In this document: positions 41,565-54,035 of the stretch, one piece after another
How the letters are laid out: the number at the start of each line of letters is the position of its first letter
Numbering within the stretch: position 1 is the first letter of the stretch
Position numbers and translations under genes: made by a program
NCBI GenBank assembly: GCA_015345905.1
Contig: JADDTR010000028.1
Location: 239,019-303,018 of the forward strand
Length of the DNA stretch: 64,000 bases
Reading direction: 5' to 3'
From: Aotearoamyces nothofagi
Taxonomy: Eukaryota; Ascomycota; Leotiomycetes; Leotiales; Tympanidaceae
Notes under the pieces: generated by a model
Told to the model about the DNA's origin: nothing
The model's database searches: none
Seen by the model: the letters and a program-made list of their open reading frames with translations, nothing else

Positions 41565-43559
41565 ATGGCGCAACACACGTCCTCAACCTCATCGCTTGAA
41601 GTCGAGGAGCAGGATCAAGCTGGTAATCTCATTGCCACGTATATTGCTCCTTGTACTCCTAGTTCCTCCGATCAGAACGAAAGCCAAGGAATAACTGTAA
41701 TAGTGAGTAGAGAAGATAGCTTGAAGTCGGACGATGCATCATATCAGAACACTTCTTGGCACTAAGCAGGAGGATAAGGCTGAACTATAATTATATAGGT
41801 GCCGAAGGAATCGAAAAGCTATGCGAAGACGCTCATGAGTGCATTTTTGCCGGCTGGCTATCCGCATAGTGTTACTAAAGACTATATGGAGTAAGTGGTG
41901 TCATGGGCGGATGGAGAGCGACAGCGCCAGGGCTATTACTGACAGAAGTGGACAGGTATCAAATCTATGTAAGTGGTGAAAGTGTGATGGCTACTCCTTC
42001 TTGTTACGAATATGCTTGCTTGTCTTGAAAACGTATCTTACAGTTCATATGAGCTCATGATATGCTAGGACTCGCTCCAAGCCTTTTCGAGTTCGATTGC
42101 TGGTCTATTGTCGTCACGTGCAGTTCTAGAAGGTTGGCATCTTTTCTTCTTATATCGTCATTACTTTGGACGATACCATGATATTATTTGCATTACAGCT
42201 GATTTATTGTTAACTTAGGCATCGGTGTTGGTGATACCAGCACCTCCCCGACGGCTGCCCTGCTCTTGACAATCCTCCAAGATTCCATGGGTAGAATCGC
42301 CACGATCCTATTCGCACATAGGCTTGGTACCTCCTTGGAGCCAGAATGTAAGATGTACCGTCTTGCAGCTGATATCTTCAATGACGCTGCTATGATCTTG
42401 GACTGTCTGTCTCCTGCCTTCCCGAAGGTTGCTAGAGTTGGCCTACTTAGTTCAAGCAGTGTGCTGAGAGCACTTTGTGGAGTTGCTGCAGGTAGTTCCA
42501 AAGCCAGTTTGAGTGCACATTTTGCAACGCAAGGGAATTTAGGAGAGTTGAATGCCGTAAGTTTATAGCTCACTATCCATACATCCGGCAGAATTACCTG
42601 GCTGGCGATGCTTCAGGAATCTGAGATATCAAGAATCTACTTGAAATTATAGACGGGGTTCTCATAGGCTATTACTAATATTTCAGCAGAAAGACTCCTC
42701 ACAAGAAACTATCATATCTCTTCTTGGAATGTTAGCTGGCTCAGTTATAGTCTCGCACATCCATTCCCCTTTCGCAACTTGGACAGCCCTCCTATTCCTC
42801 CTGACCATCCACCTCGGAACCAATTATTTGGCCGTAAGAGCAGTCAGTATGCGCACCCTGAACCGACAACGCGCCAACATAGTATTCTCCCACTATCTCT
42901 CCGAAAAACAGAAAGATGTCCTCGTCCAGCCCACATCATCATCTCCATCGGCTATCACAGCAACAGGCACAAGCCATCGAAACATATTTCCTCTCTCACC
43001 CGAAGCCGTCTCCCCACTTGAACGAATCTTCGAACAAGACGGCGTCTTGCGCTGGAAAGACAGCGAAATCCTCGGCCGTGCCAGCATCGGCGTACCTCTC
43101 TCCTCCATCATCAAAGCCTTGCCTAGAACTGCCTCCTCACCTGATACCCCAAGAGAAGAACAAAATGCACTCTCAACATCCCTAACAAACCTCCTCGACC
43201 TCTACTCTTCCCAACCTTACGTTCTCTACTACGACGTACCAACCTCGCACTACCTGATCGTCCTCAAAAACGGTGCCACCCCCGCCACGCAGCTGAAAGC
43301 ATGGCTACATGCGCTGCTCTGTGCGAAGGCGATCAGTGACAGGAGAGGCAGTGGCGGAATTGATGCCGGCGTTGTCGATGTTGGCGACGAGAAGACGCTG
43401 CTGGATTTCTTAGACGCGGAGCTGAGGCACGCGGATAGAGATTGGGAGCATTTGAAAGCGAGGCTAGAATATGTGGGATGGGATGTTGAGGGTGGAGCGC
43501 TGGAGACGAGGTCGGGATTTAGGATCCGGGTGGGCGATATCGCGAGGAAGAAGGTGTAG
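41565..43559 (+). CDS. RUS-family (DUF647) membrane protein
   Basis: Six exons: 41565-41702, 41799-41890, 41956-41968 (13-nt micro-exon), 42069-42132, 42219-42556 and 42690-43559; about 504 residues. The DUF647 signature runs across exons 2-6: LMSAFLPAGYPHSVTKDYMEY, YDSLQAFSSSIAGLLSSRA, GVGDTSTSPTAA, LLTILQDSMGRIATILFAHR, the ECKMYRLAADIFNDAAM block and LAVRAVSMRTLNRQRA. One or more membrane helices lie around LLGMLAGSVIV and TALLFLLTIHLG. It matches plant ROOT UVB SENSITIVE proteins and human RUSF1. Plant members act in vitamin B6-related root signalling; the fungal role is unknown. The exon 6 acceptor is a CAGCAG pair, so a variant starting at 42687 with one extra Gln is possible. The micro-exon encodes only Tyr-Gln-Ile-Tyr. 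Confidence 0.87.
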
Positions 43560-43766
43560 GAAGGGGCTTCCACAAACAAGGTTGAAGGGAGCAATGCACA
43601 AAACCTCACGAGCGATATTCTAGAGAGAATCACGGCCGAAATGAGACCCCATATCATTTATTTTCGGCTGAAAGTAAATTTCCATATTTCGCGGAAACAC
43701 ATAATGCTTTCTATCCCGCTCCATTAAAATGCTAATTCGTATGCTAAGCTCATGGTATACCACCGC

Positions 43767-46450
43767 TCAGCCAAACCTCAATCCTACAGATGGATCCCAC
43801 TGCCCGCCCTGTGGTTTCTGCTGTCCTTGCGGCGGCCCCGGTGGTTGTACTGGTCCTCCAAACTTGATGCCCGCTTCCGGAGTCCACATTGCATTCTGTG
43901 GCACCGGAGGAGGCTGTAGAGGCGACATAGACGCCCGTGTAGGCACTGGTGCCGGTAGCGGTGGAGCTACCGATCTTGTGTTGTGGCTCCGTAATGATCT
44001 CGTATCATCATCCTTCTGTTGCTGTAGGTTCAAGTTTGCGATAGATGGTAGGTTAAGATCGCTGTAATCTGTCAGCAGTGAGTCTAGTCTGAACTGCTAA
44101 GGTACTCACGATTCCATTTGGGCAGCCTCAGAACGTCGACTGTAGCTAAATCCTTTGGCATCGTCTCTAAACCTTCCTACAATCTTGCTCAGATCGTTAT
44201 AGAACTTCCTGCCAACCTCTAAATTGCTGACTATTTCCTTGTATTTGAAATAAGCGTTCTCTAGCCGTTGCAAAGCTTGCTCTCGTTCCTTTGAACTAGT
44301 ATCACCCTTTCTGGCTCTCACAAAATCAATATTGGCGCTCTGTAGTTCCGAAAGTAGTTGCCCTTGTTCCTGAGCTTCAACTTTCACGGATTGTATATCA
44401 GGTTCATAGCGTCCAAGCCGTTGCTCGAAGAAGTCTTCGAAATGTGCCGGAACAATTTGTGTACTAGTATACTCGCGCTCAAGCCTCCCCGCCTCAGCCA
44501 AAATTGCACTATTAATATCATCATTCTTCCCCTTTTGTCGAATGATTTCAATTTTCCGCCGCCGCCTACTCTCAAGTCGACTAATGTCGTTGAGGCAGGT
44601 TCGTAGCCGAGAAGCTTCCGCTTCCAACTTAGGCGCTACATTTACACGCCGACTGCTAGGTACAAAGTTACCAATATCACGCTCGCTACTAGATAGGATC
44701 CGTAGCATATCTTCGCACTCGCGGTACTTCGTTCTAACCAACTCATCGCTGTTTGCTGCACTTTTGAGATAGCCGTCAACCTCGTTTACTTGCGTGTAAA
44801 GCTTCCCCGCAGCTGACGACGAGTCGAGCCTTGGCCACCTATCAGTTCCATATTTCATACGGAGGCGCTCATCCTCAGCGGCTTCTGCTTGTAGAGTTTC
44901 TCTACCTTCCACGAACATAGCTTCATCAGAAGCTTTTAGCTTAGCCGTGTCTGAAAAGGACCTTTGCAACCTCGTAAGCGCATCTGTTTGTCTAATCTCT
45001 TCGGCGTGAGAGAGTAGTGTGGATGGAAGGCCCAGGGGCTTCTCAAGAACTTGTAAAGATCCTGGAAGTCCAAGTGATTGAAGAGTATCGTGGATTCTTG
45101 TGTTTAGTATCTCAAGCTCATCGACGATACTTGTATTGATTAACCTATCCAGCCGCTCTTCGTAGATACTTGCAGCAAGATGTACAGCAAACGGAACAAG
45201 TTGGGTAAACAGCGGTCGGCCGAACTCTGCTGTATCTCCAAGAAAGGATGCTGATTCGGATACTTCTTTTGGTACTCTCGCGATAGCCATATTTGCACGA
45301 TCCAAGGTCTTCAGTTCTGACTTTGGGGGAACATTGTCTTTAATGCCATTAGTAACCGTAACCACCAATGATTACGGGAAACTTACTCAAGTATATTAAA
45401 TCGTTGTCTTTCTCCGCTCTTTTCAAATCTTCTCCCACTCTTGACTTCAAGCCATTTAGATCTCCTAAAACCGTTTTATTAAGGTATCTCGCCTCTTTCA
45501 ATGCCTCATTTACACATGACATGCTGTCTCTGAGTCGAGCGATCTCCTCCCCATATTTACGCTTCTCGAGACAGTCACATGCTGCTCGATACTGAGCTGC
45601 AGCAGCAAAATGGTGATGCTTAGCAGTCATATGATGTATCCATTCAGAACTAATAGCCTCGCTCTTTACTGCCCAATCGCCAGCAGAACTGTAAAGATCC
45701 GAGACTTTAGCAGCTAGCTTCGCAATTGATGCATCTTTATACCCATCCATGACTGCTTTCTGCCAAAAGCATTCCTGAGCCTGCGCAAGAAGCAACTGCT
45801 GGAGTGACTCAAGTGTAGCAAGATCCATATCCTCGGCAGGGGTTGTGCGTAATTCTGGGATGACAACGGTTTTAATATGCGAGATCACTCCTGCGGCAAG
45901 GCAGAAGTAATTACAAGCGGCCTTAAGTCCGTCCGCCGTTCCACGGTTGGCTGAGATGGCGAGCTGAGAGTAGAGCGCGGCAAGGTTGTAGAGAATATTC
46001 GATAGTTCGAATTTGACGTTATTCTGGGTCATGGGACGTTCTGTATTATATCCCAGCGCTGGAAACCATGTGAAGTCTGCACCGATCTGCCTGTTCTATT
46101 AGCCCTAATCTCATCCAAGGGAAGTTCCACTCTAGTATCACATACATCGATGGGAAATTTGCCTCCAATCCAGACTAACTGCGCCGCATACGCTGTTATC
46201 TTCTTCAAGCCGCTTGTATGCGGCTCTCTCACAGTTATAGCATCTTGTCGAAGGCTATCAATGACCTCGAGGTCCTGTTTAAACATATCCGGGTGCTGGT
46301 CATATTTAGCAGAGATGTATTGCTTTATGGCAGTGGAGATGGCGAGGCTGTGAGTCTTGCGAAAAGGTAAGAAGAGGATATTTCTAGGCATGGTCAGTTA
46401 CTGGCATAATAGCTGGAGTACAGGGATCATAATAGCACTTACGAAGCCAT
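43767..46450 (-). CDS. palA: PalA/Rim20, pH-response BRO1-domain protein
   Basis: Five exons on the reverse strand: 46443-46450 (8 nt), 46146-46383, 45387-46086, 44110-45337 and 43767-44061; 822 residues. Exon 1 supplies only Met-Ala and two bases of Ser, so the protein begins MASNILFLPFRKTHSLAIS. The BRO1 domain (about 1-370) has YDQHPDMFKQDLEVIDSLR, YAAQLVWIGGKFPIDIGADF and ELSNILYNLAALYSQLA. A helical V-domain (about 390-720) follows, then a Pro/Gln-rich tail (PPGPPQGQQKPQ). In the alkaline-response pathway PalA binds ESCRT-III and the YPX[LI] motifs of the transcription factor PacC and brings it to the protease PalB. The 1.2-kb upstream region shows no convincing clustered PacC site. Confidence 0.93.
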
Positions 46451-47649
46451 GGTGAAACATTTATGAAGTTCTATTTCTAACACGGCTCATAACCGTGTTT
46501 TGTTCTGGATTCTAGAAGCTGTCCTAGCTCTACAATGACTTCATTTGACGCCTCAGGCCAGAACGAGGGACAATCAGGCGCGCAGAATCGCATGTTATTC
46601 AAATTGGCGTAGCCAGTAGACTTCACGAGAAGAGATTCTGCATGTTGGTAAAGGCATTCTTCTTTTTATCACCGGTAGAAGTAAGGAGTGCGTTTTACTC
46701 AGTCATCTTCGAGCGTAGAACCATTGGCGTTGCATATCATGCCCAGCCAGTGCGCGGAACCAGAAGCAGGGAATAGTGACAACTGGAGAAGGGAACCGGA
46801 GCACATAATAGAAAAGGAGGAGTTATCACACTACCGATGATTACCGCCGTCTAGAACTCTCAACCCGACGATTCCGTATCATGGAGGGCTCCAGCCGGGC
46901 CTCCGCCTCCTTCCCCAGAGATTGAAGCCTCTAGGCGAGGCTACCGTGGCTATCAATCATCAATCCTGGCGGCTTTAGCACACAGTACCCGCCGTCCTCG
47001 GGCCCAGTCGAGCTTGTCGCAGCATTTCAGATCGAGTTTGGGTCGCCATCGGGGCAACAAAATTCCTGTATAGAGAGACGGCATTCAGAAGCACGCACAC
47101 AATGCTCCAGGCACCTTCAGGATCCTCAGCCGTAGAAAATTCACAAGAGCCTTGTGAACACCATCTGCAAGGCGTACCACTGTAAATGGCAAGAGTGTGG
47201 GGAACCCTCGGTAGGTGTCGGACACGCGGAGTTGCACTGTAACGCGATTCGGCAACAAGGGTTGGCCAAAGCTATCAGCTCATCCGCCAGCAATGACTCG
47301 ACTGAGAAATCTCGACTGGGAAATGGCACACGAGCTTCACTTGACCAACACACTCTCTATTCCGGTTTTCTTTTTTCTCCCAAATATCTACATGCTTTTC
47401 GGATTTTGATGCTGTTGTTGGCAATCCAATTGCTGAGATTTACCACGTACACAATTAGCTCGAGGAAGCCTCGGTACTAAGGTAGTCCTGTCGCCGTCAT
47501 CGAATCCAAGTGAACGCCGAAAGGTGGGGAGAACCAAGCTCGACCTGATCTGGCGTCAAGACCAACAACTCATGGACAAATCGCAATAATAACACCAAAG
47601 AGCACGAATATACTGCGCAGAGGCCCGAGGGCCAGGAGAAATACTCAAG
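46451..47649. promoter_or_regulatory. 1.2 kb divergent promoter region, palA / pyruvate dehydrogenase kinase
   Basis: No credible gene. An open frame near 47150-47480 contains HCKWQECG, which faintly recalls a zinc finger, but has no matching second half. No clear repeats. Confidence 0.45.
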
Positions 47650-49160
47650 ATGTCGTGGAAAAAGACTGAGAGGTTGATGGACACCATCAAGCATTACTCA
47701 GGCTTCCCTGCTACCGGTGTGAGCCTGCGCCAGATGGTACAGTTCGGAGAAAAGCCTTCTACTGGTAAGTTGCCTGATGGATACCTACATTTCGGGGCTA
47801 TTAGAAAGAAGAACCTGTACTGATATATCTCTTTCCTGCACAGGGACTCTATTTCGCGCCTCCCAATTCCTCTCCGAAGAACTTCCAATAAGATTAGCTC
47901 ATCGAGTACAAGAGCTGCAAACACTACCAGATGGACTGAATGAGATGCCATCGATAAAAAAGGTTCAGGACTGGTATGCACAATCATTTGAGGTAAGATG
48001 GTAGTTCTGAAAGCCACAGTAGATCTATGTTTGGTGTTAACATGTGACGAAGGAAATAACAACACTACCACGACCGCATTTATCATCAGATGTCCGAGAC
48101 CGTCTCATGAAACCCGGTAAACAACACGGCAGACACTCCAAAATTCTCACAGAAGTGACGCAGAATCCAAGTGTCAAGGAAGGACAATATACCTCGTCAC
48201 CTTGGCAGTTGGGCGGCAGCGGAAATGCAGACAGCAAGAAGGGATCCTCGAGGCGCTATTTTGCCACGGTAGAGGACAGCTCGGATTGGCCACCTGAGTT
48301 GCACGATTATAATCAACGATTTGCAGATACCCTAAACCACATCAAACGGCGACATGACAGTGTAGTGACGACTGTCGCGCAAGGCATCTTAGAATACAAG
48401 CGAAAACGACAACGGATGCAAATTGATCACAACATCCAATCTTTCCTCGATAGATTTTATATGTCACGTATTGGCATTCGAATGCTAATTGGGCAGCATA
48501 TTGCCTTAACAGATCAGGGCCACAACAAGGACCCCAGCTACGTGGGTATAATCTGTACCAAAACAAATGTGCGGGATTTGGCCGAGGAAGCCATAGAAAA
48601 CGCTCGGTTTGTATGTGAAGACCACTATGGTCTATTCGATGCGCCCAAGGTCCAGCTGGTCTGTCCCCCCGATTTACATTTCATGTACGTTCCCGGCCAT
48701 CTCTCGCACATGCTCTTCGAGACTCTAAAGAATTCCCTCCGGGCCGTGGTAGAAACCCACGGCCAGGATAAGGAGGAATTTCCTGTCACCAAAGTTGTCG
48801 TAGCGGAAGGGAAAGAGGACATCACCATCAAGATCTCGGACGAAGGGGGTGGGATCCCTCGTAGTGCTATACCTCTTGTATGGACGTATATGTATACAAC
48901 TGTCGACACAACTCCGAGCTTAGATCCTGATTTCGACAAAAGTGATTTCAAGGCACCCATGGCGGGTTTTGGTTACGGTTTACCTATTTCACGACTTTAT
49001 GCACGGTATTTCGGCGGCGATCTGAAATTGATTAGCATGGAAGGGTAAGCTCTTTGCTCGCTACGTCTCTGAAGCCAATTCTAATAACTCTCTCAGATAC
49101 GGCACAGATGTCTATCTGCATCTCAACCGCCTATCCAGCTCCTCAGAACCTCTCGCGTAA
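47650..49160 (+). CDS. Mitochondrial pyruvate dehydrogenase (acetyl-transferring) kinase
   Basis: Four exons: 47650-47764, 47844-47992, 48053-49044 and 49097-49160; 439 residues. The N-terminal four-helix part includes GVSLRQMVQFGEKPSTGTLF and SQFLSEELPIRLAHRVQELQ, with FLDRFYMSRIGIRMLIGQH further on. The GHKL ATP-binding part has the N-box HMLFETLKNSLRAVVE, G1 DEGGGIP (phosphate/ATP binding) and G2 AGFGYGLPISRLYARYFGG. These are the mitochondrial PDK/BCKDK family motifs. It phosphorylates the E1-alpha subunit of pyruvate dehydrogenase and lowers its activity. Which of the two fungal paralogues (Pkp1 or Pkp2 type) it is remains open. An insertion of about 50 residues (PGKQHGRHSK ... SSPWQLGGSG) between helices is an oddity also known from fungal family members. 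There is no strong presequence; the start MSWKKTERLMDTIKHYS is basic. Confidence 0.92.
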
Positions 49161-49727
49161 CAACCAGCAGTCATGAGGGAGACAGGAGGCTTTGGCCTGC
49201 AGCCTTCGTCCCAAGGATTGGCGCTGAGATTAAGACACAAGCAGATGCATTTGAAGAACAGAGAGGTCTCGGAGCGGAAACAGGTCGGCGACGCGGAGTC
49301 TATGGTCAACGAGGGAAGGAGTGCAACGGGCATCAGTGGCTTCTTTGGCACGGAAGGCCAAGTGTGAGAATCCGTATTGCCGCGAAATGGAGGTTCCCTT
49401 CAGAGCTACTCTTAGGATATGATATGGGATATTAGTTACATATGGTAGCGAGTGGCAAAAAATTAGGAAATCGTCGCCGAGAGCGAGATATTCCTAGATT
49501 TGAATTAAACGTGTACTGTACATCGGCCAAGTCTTGTCGATATAGCAACCGGAAGGTTTCAAGACGAGTTATTTCCACAGATGTAGTAGCTTGAGCAAAG
49601 GTTGATAGACTATGTGAACAGTGATACTAGGGGTACGTGAATCGAGGCCGACTAGGAAACTATCTAAACAGACAACGCCTCCCCACCTCCCCACCTCCCC
49701 CCCCTTTCAGACCCTGTATATAACTGA
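49161..49727. other. Convergent intergenic stretch
   Basis: 567 bp between convergent stops. A C-rich run (CTCCCCACCTCCCCACCTCC) lies at 49679-49703, just beyond the DPL1 stop codon. No gene seen. Confidence 0.5.
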
Positions 49728-51547
49728 TTAAGCCTTATACAACGTATCCAAAAACGCACTAGCAAGCTCTACGACGACGCTCTTGTTTGGCAGGCTGCCG
49801 GCAACACCATACAGCGCAGCACTGTCGCCGAGACTCTTGCCTTTGGCGCCCTTGCCCTCTGCGATCCGCACTCTCTCCTTCTCCTTCTCCGCCTCAATGA
49901 CGGCCTCGAGATCGGCAATGAGGCGCTCCCAGACCTTGACGATTGGGAGGGTGACGGCAACATGGATGGCGGGTGGGTCCTGGAGGCAGTTCAGATGCCA
50001 GCCCTTTTCAGACATTGCGTCTGCGATATCATAGATGTCGAGCGTCTTGGAAGTGAAGGCGACAACGGAGACGAGGGGGTTGCCAAGGATTTCGATATCT
50101 TGAGAAAGGGCCGGATTCTGGCGTATGCTGTCTGCGATTTTCTTGGCGGCGCCGACGATCGAGTGGCACGCGCTGATATAGCCGTTCTCACCCGTGTTCA
50201 CAAGGCTGGCCCAGCATCCGGCGATCAGAGCGCCAGGACGGGAGCCAGCGATTGAGGGCGAGGCGTAGACGCCACCGGACCAATCTGCGCTGATGAAGTA
50301 CTGGTATGCTCGTAGAGCGGCTGTGCGGTAGAGAACGGTTGAGTTACCTTTGGGTGCGAATCCATATTTGTGCGTGTCACAGCTGATGCTAGTAACACCT
50401 TTGAGACGGAAATCGAAAAGCGGGGCCTCGAAACCGGCCTTCTCGAGGAAGGGGACCAAGAAAGACCCGAGACAGCAGTCTACGTGTAGTGGAATCTGCT
50501 TCTTCGCTGCAATCTTTGACAGTGAGCTGATATCGTCAATGATTCCATGAGGGAAATTGGGTGCAGATCCGACAAGGAGGATGGTGTTACTGTTTACGAG
50601 ACGTGCTACGCTAGGGATGTGCACTTGGTATGAAGGTGCTGGGCAGGCCACCAAATGAATCTTGATACCGAAGTAGATGCCTGCTTTGCGAAATGCCGTG
50701 TGAGCAGTATCTGGAAGAATCCTGTGTTGTCTTGTTAATATAATAATCAACATAGCAAAGAAGCTTTGAATACTTACATTTCTGGTTCCGTGACTCCTCG
50801 CTCAGTAAGCGCCTTTTGTCTAGCACTCAAACATGCCATCAAAATAGACTCAGTGCCACCACTCGTTGTAACACCTGCTCCATCTACTGGCGCATTGAAC
50901 ATTGCCAGTACCATAGACACAACTTCAGCCTCCATCTTCCGGACTCCCGGGAACACATCCGGATGTATAGGATTTGCGACAGTGAACTTCCCAAAGGCCT
51001 CAGTTTGCAGAGCAATCAGAGCATCACCTCCGTGATATACTGCACCAGAAACAAATCCATCTTCCCATCTCGTATGGTCCATTGTCGCCAGTGTCTCTAA
51101 TTCCTTTCGGACTGTATCTTCCGACCATCCATCCTTTGGCAGCGCCAAATAATGGGTTACACCTGGACCAGAAGGTACTAGCTTTGCTTGTAACTTGGCA
51201 GTTGCTTCAGCCACCTGCTTCTGCACCTGCGACCGAACACCAGGCGCTCGCAAAAAGAGTCCATAGAGTCTGCGACGAATGGCGATATATGTATCGATCG
51301 CGGTACCGATCAAGCCGCGTCCTTTAAGCTTCAGAAGCCCTTTGCGCGTCCATCGCAGGACGAAGAGGAAAAAGATGATATTCCGAAGGCTGTAGGATCG
51401 CAGTCAGTAATTGGTAAATAATCCGACGTCAGATATGGTCATAGCTTACAGATCAATGTTCAATGCCAATAATTGGCTGCTTGAGCCGCCCTTTTTGACA
51501 GCGAAGGTGCTGCGCAGGCTCACTGGCATCCTGGAACTGCCCGGCAT
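49728..51547 (-). CDS. DPL1: Dihydrosphingosine/sphingosine-1-phosphate lyase
   Basis: Three exons on the reverse strand: 51450-51547, 50778-51389 and 49728-50721; 567 residues (yeast Dpl1 589). A short lumenal start leads to a membrane helix (LRNIIFFLFVLRW, about 34-46), as in the ER-anchored lyases. The PLP-dependent fold has HPDVFPGVRKMEAEVVSM, the TTSGGTESILMA phosphate-binding block, and CDTHKYGFAPKG with the PLP lysine at about residue 355. The C-terminal small domain carries VKVWERLIADLEAVI. The enzyme splits phosphorylated long-chain bases into ethanolamine phosphate and an aldehyde, the exit step of sphingolipid breakdown. All three exon joins keep frame. The N-terminal exon is Ser-rich and poorly conserved. 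Confidence 0.94.
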
Positions 51548-52968
51548 CTTGTTCTGAGGAGATTGTTTTCCGAAGCTTCAAAATCCAAAGTTGTGTCAAA
51601 GGGAATCCTTTTCTCCGGACGTTGAGTCAACTCGGAATTTCGGAAATTCGGCTCGGCATAAATCACATGTTGAGTTGAAGAAATTGGGTTTCATATCTTA
51701 TCGGATTCCAGCCCACTTTTACTGACGGACGGGCAACGGCTCTCCAAATGGCAGGTCACAGCGCTCGCCAGTGACCACACCCTTTTGCAACGACGGGACA
51801 GGCTGGCTTAGTTGAGGGCTGCTCGCAGTGCTTTCGCATGGGATAATTGCGCGAATAGAACGACGGGGATCTGTAATCCGTATCAGCGTGACCAGATTCG
51901 GCACGTGACTCGGATGAGCCGCAACTTCAATTTCCCGCCAACTGTGTGCGGAGTACTCACCTGCCATACCTAATGTGCCTCCCTCCTTCCCTCCCTCTCT
52001 CGCACGCTGCTCCTGCTGCTGTGAACTGGTATCAGCAGCGACGATACATTCTGGCGGGCTCCCGACGGTTTCCCTGGCATTATAAGCAGCCCACGCTGGT
52101 CTCCCGTTGACCAGTGACTTCGGAATGCTGCAGATAGTTGAGGTATAATGAAGATGCGCGGCAGGAGAAACTGCGTTGCGGCAAAAGCCAAATTGCCCCT
52201 GTGGGATCTGCTATAGGCAGATATTCGGGCCCTAGAGCTTGGCACGGTCCCTGCCACGAAGCCTCCCAACGCATGTCACAAAATTTCAACCACGTGACAT
52301 CTTGGCAGGTGGCTAGCGTGTCGTTCTATGTGGACTTAAGGCCACCTTACTTGTCCGTGATTTTACTTGGACTTGGCACTTTACAACATATACAATTCGG
52401 CCAGTAATAACATCTGCGTACATGCCTTGCGTCTAACGAGCCCGGGCTTATATAGCCCGTAACCGCAGCGCTAACCTGTAGACCCCACGGCTACTTGGAA
52501 TGGGGGGTTTAGCACCGGAAAAGAGTGGTTTATGAGCAATAATAGCCGTGCATAACGTAATATGGTGTCAACTACTATTGGCCTACAATATATGTTGTGG
52601 CTACTCCATCTATACCCATACAAGAGCCAGATCCTTGGAACCATCAGGCCTCTAGTATCAACCAAAAACAAATGAATCGAATGACAGTACCAGGACTGTA
52701 GGGGGTATGAAAAATATACAAGAGGGCGGGGGCTGGGTATTGCTGCATCCAGGTGACTGCAAATACCCATACTAACAAGAGATGCCATGTTTAAAGCAAT
52801 TTCCAAAGCCACTGCAACTTTGTACACGAATGAGAACCGTTCCCATGCTATCTAAAACGCCTCTGAACACCTGATAAAACTGGCCGTAGATCGTGCAGGC
52901 CGCTCTGGCCCATTACAGTATATGCGTAGCGCTAACACAACTTCCAAGAGATTCGTTTGGTGGGGTTT
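51548..52968. other. 1.4 kb intergenic region
   Basis: Promoter of DPL1 and 3' side of the GT34 gene, both on the reverse strand. Short open frames (for example 52471-52827 reverse) have no recognisable content. No repeat seen. Confidence 0.5.
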
Positions 52969-54035
52969 CTATCGTCGCGCGTTGAAAATCGTTCGCCATT
53001 GCTTTGAGAAAGGTTCCGCCTCTTTCTCACAATTCCTATCCGGTGGGCCTTGCTCACAGCCCATGAAGCGAATAACAAAGTCGCCATCTTTGTAGGCAGA
53101 ACTCTCGGGGGAAAAACTTCCGCTATACGCATTCATGATTCTTTGTGGAAATAGGACCAACTTCGATAGAATGGTCGGGTGCCATTGTACAATATGCTCC
53201 TATAATTTATTAGTAAAATCACTGGCTCCAGTTGAAGAGAATAATTACCAGAGCATGTGTTTCAGCCTTTTGGAAGTTGTAGCTTCGGTATAGAGGATCA
53301 AACCACGTGTCCAAAAAGAACTTCGCCCATTCACCTCTCTTTATCACGAAACTGCCGGGTGCCAAACCATGCATGTCCTGCGTGAGGACAAAGTCTATCT
53401 TGTCACCATGTAGGTACGGGAATGTTTTGATAACACTATCCGGTGGCACTACAGGCTGGTCCTTGATCATCAGAGCCTCTATTCGCTTTGGGTCCATGAT
53501 ATGATGTTCGATCGTCAATTCAGGGTTCATGATCAGGCTGTTCTGTTCAAGACACCAGAAGTATTTGGCATGAGGGAATTTAGTCATAGCATGGCGCATC
53601 GCAGGGATCTTTGCCCAAGAACTTGGTGAGTCGCTGATATCATAGTCGTCGACACTTGGGAGGAATACCGAGTATCCTAATTAGAGTCAGTAAGTCCCTC
53701 ATAAAAAACGCCCGTGAAAAAGCCATTGCAGAAGCGTAGGATTTACCATGTTTTCTGGCGTACTCGATCCGGTTCTCCTTGATATTCTCAATATACCGTT
53801 TCGAGTGCAATATCGGCTCGAGTACGGTGACAATGACCACAGGGGGGCTTCCTGAAGATATCTGATCTGCACCGCCCGTGAGCCACGAGATTAAAAAGAT
53901 AAGTGCACCAAGCCCAAGCACGCAGGAGATAAACAGTTGTAGGCGTCTACGTCTCAACAGTGGTAACCGTGAAGAACGACTCGAATGGTACGCGGGGGCG
54001 TGTGATGCCTTCCTAGGAGGCATTGCGAAGTGCAT
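52969..54035 (-). CDS. GT34-family Golgi alpha-1,6-mannosyltransferase (Mnn10/Mnn11 type)
   Basis: Three exons on the reverse strand: 53747-54035, 53249-53676 and 52969-53199; 315 residues. It is a type II membrane protein: a basic cytoplasmic tail ending RLPLLRRRRLQ, then a membrane anchor (about 33-53, LFISCVLGLGALIFLISWL). The lumenal catalytic domain has PPVVIVTVLEP, NRIEYARKHGYSVFLP, WAKIPAMRHAMTKFPHAKYF, WCLEQNSLIMNPELTIEHH and GSFVIKRGEWAKFFLDTW, typical of galactosyl/mannosyl GT34. The end has RFMGCEQGPPDRNCEKEAEP. It would extend the alpha-1,6 mannan backbone of N-glycans. The metal-binding motif position reads LEQNS; relatives I recall have D at the E position. An in-frame Met at 54068 would add 11 residues; MHFAMPPRK is preferred because the family start looks the same. 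Confidence 0.86.

Noticed and set aside
47150-47480. Open frame with HCKWQECG, resembling half of a C2H2 zinc finger
   Set aside because: The spacing to the following His/Cys residues does not fit any finger class, and no exon partner is found between palA and the kinase gene.
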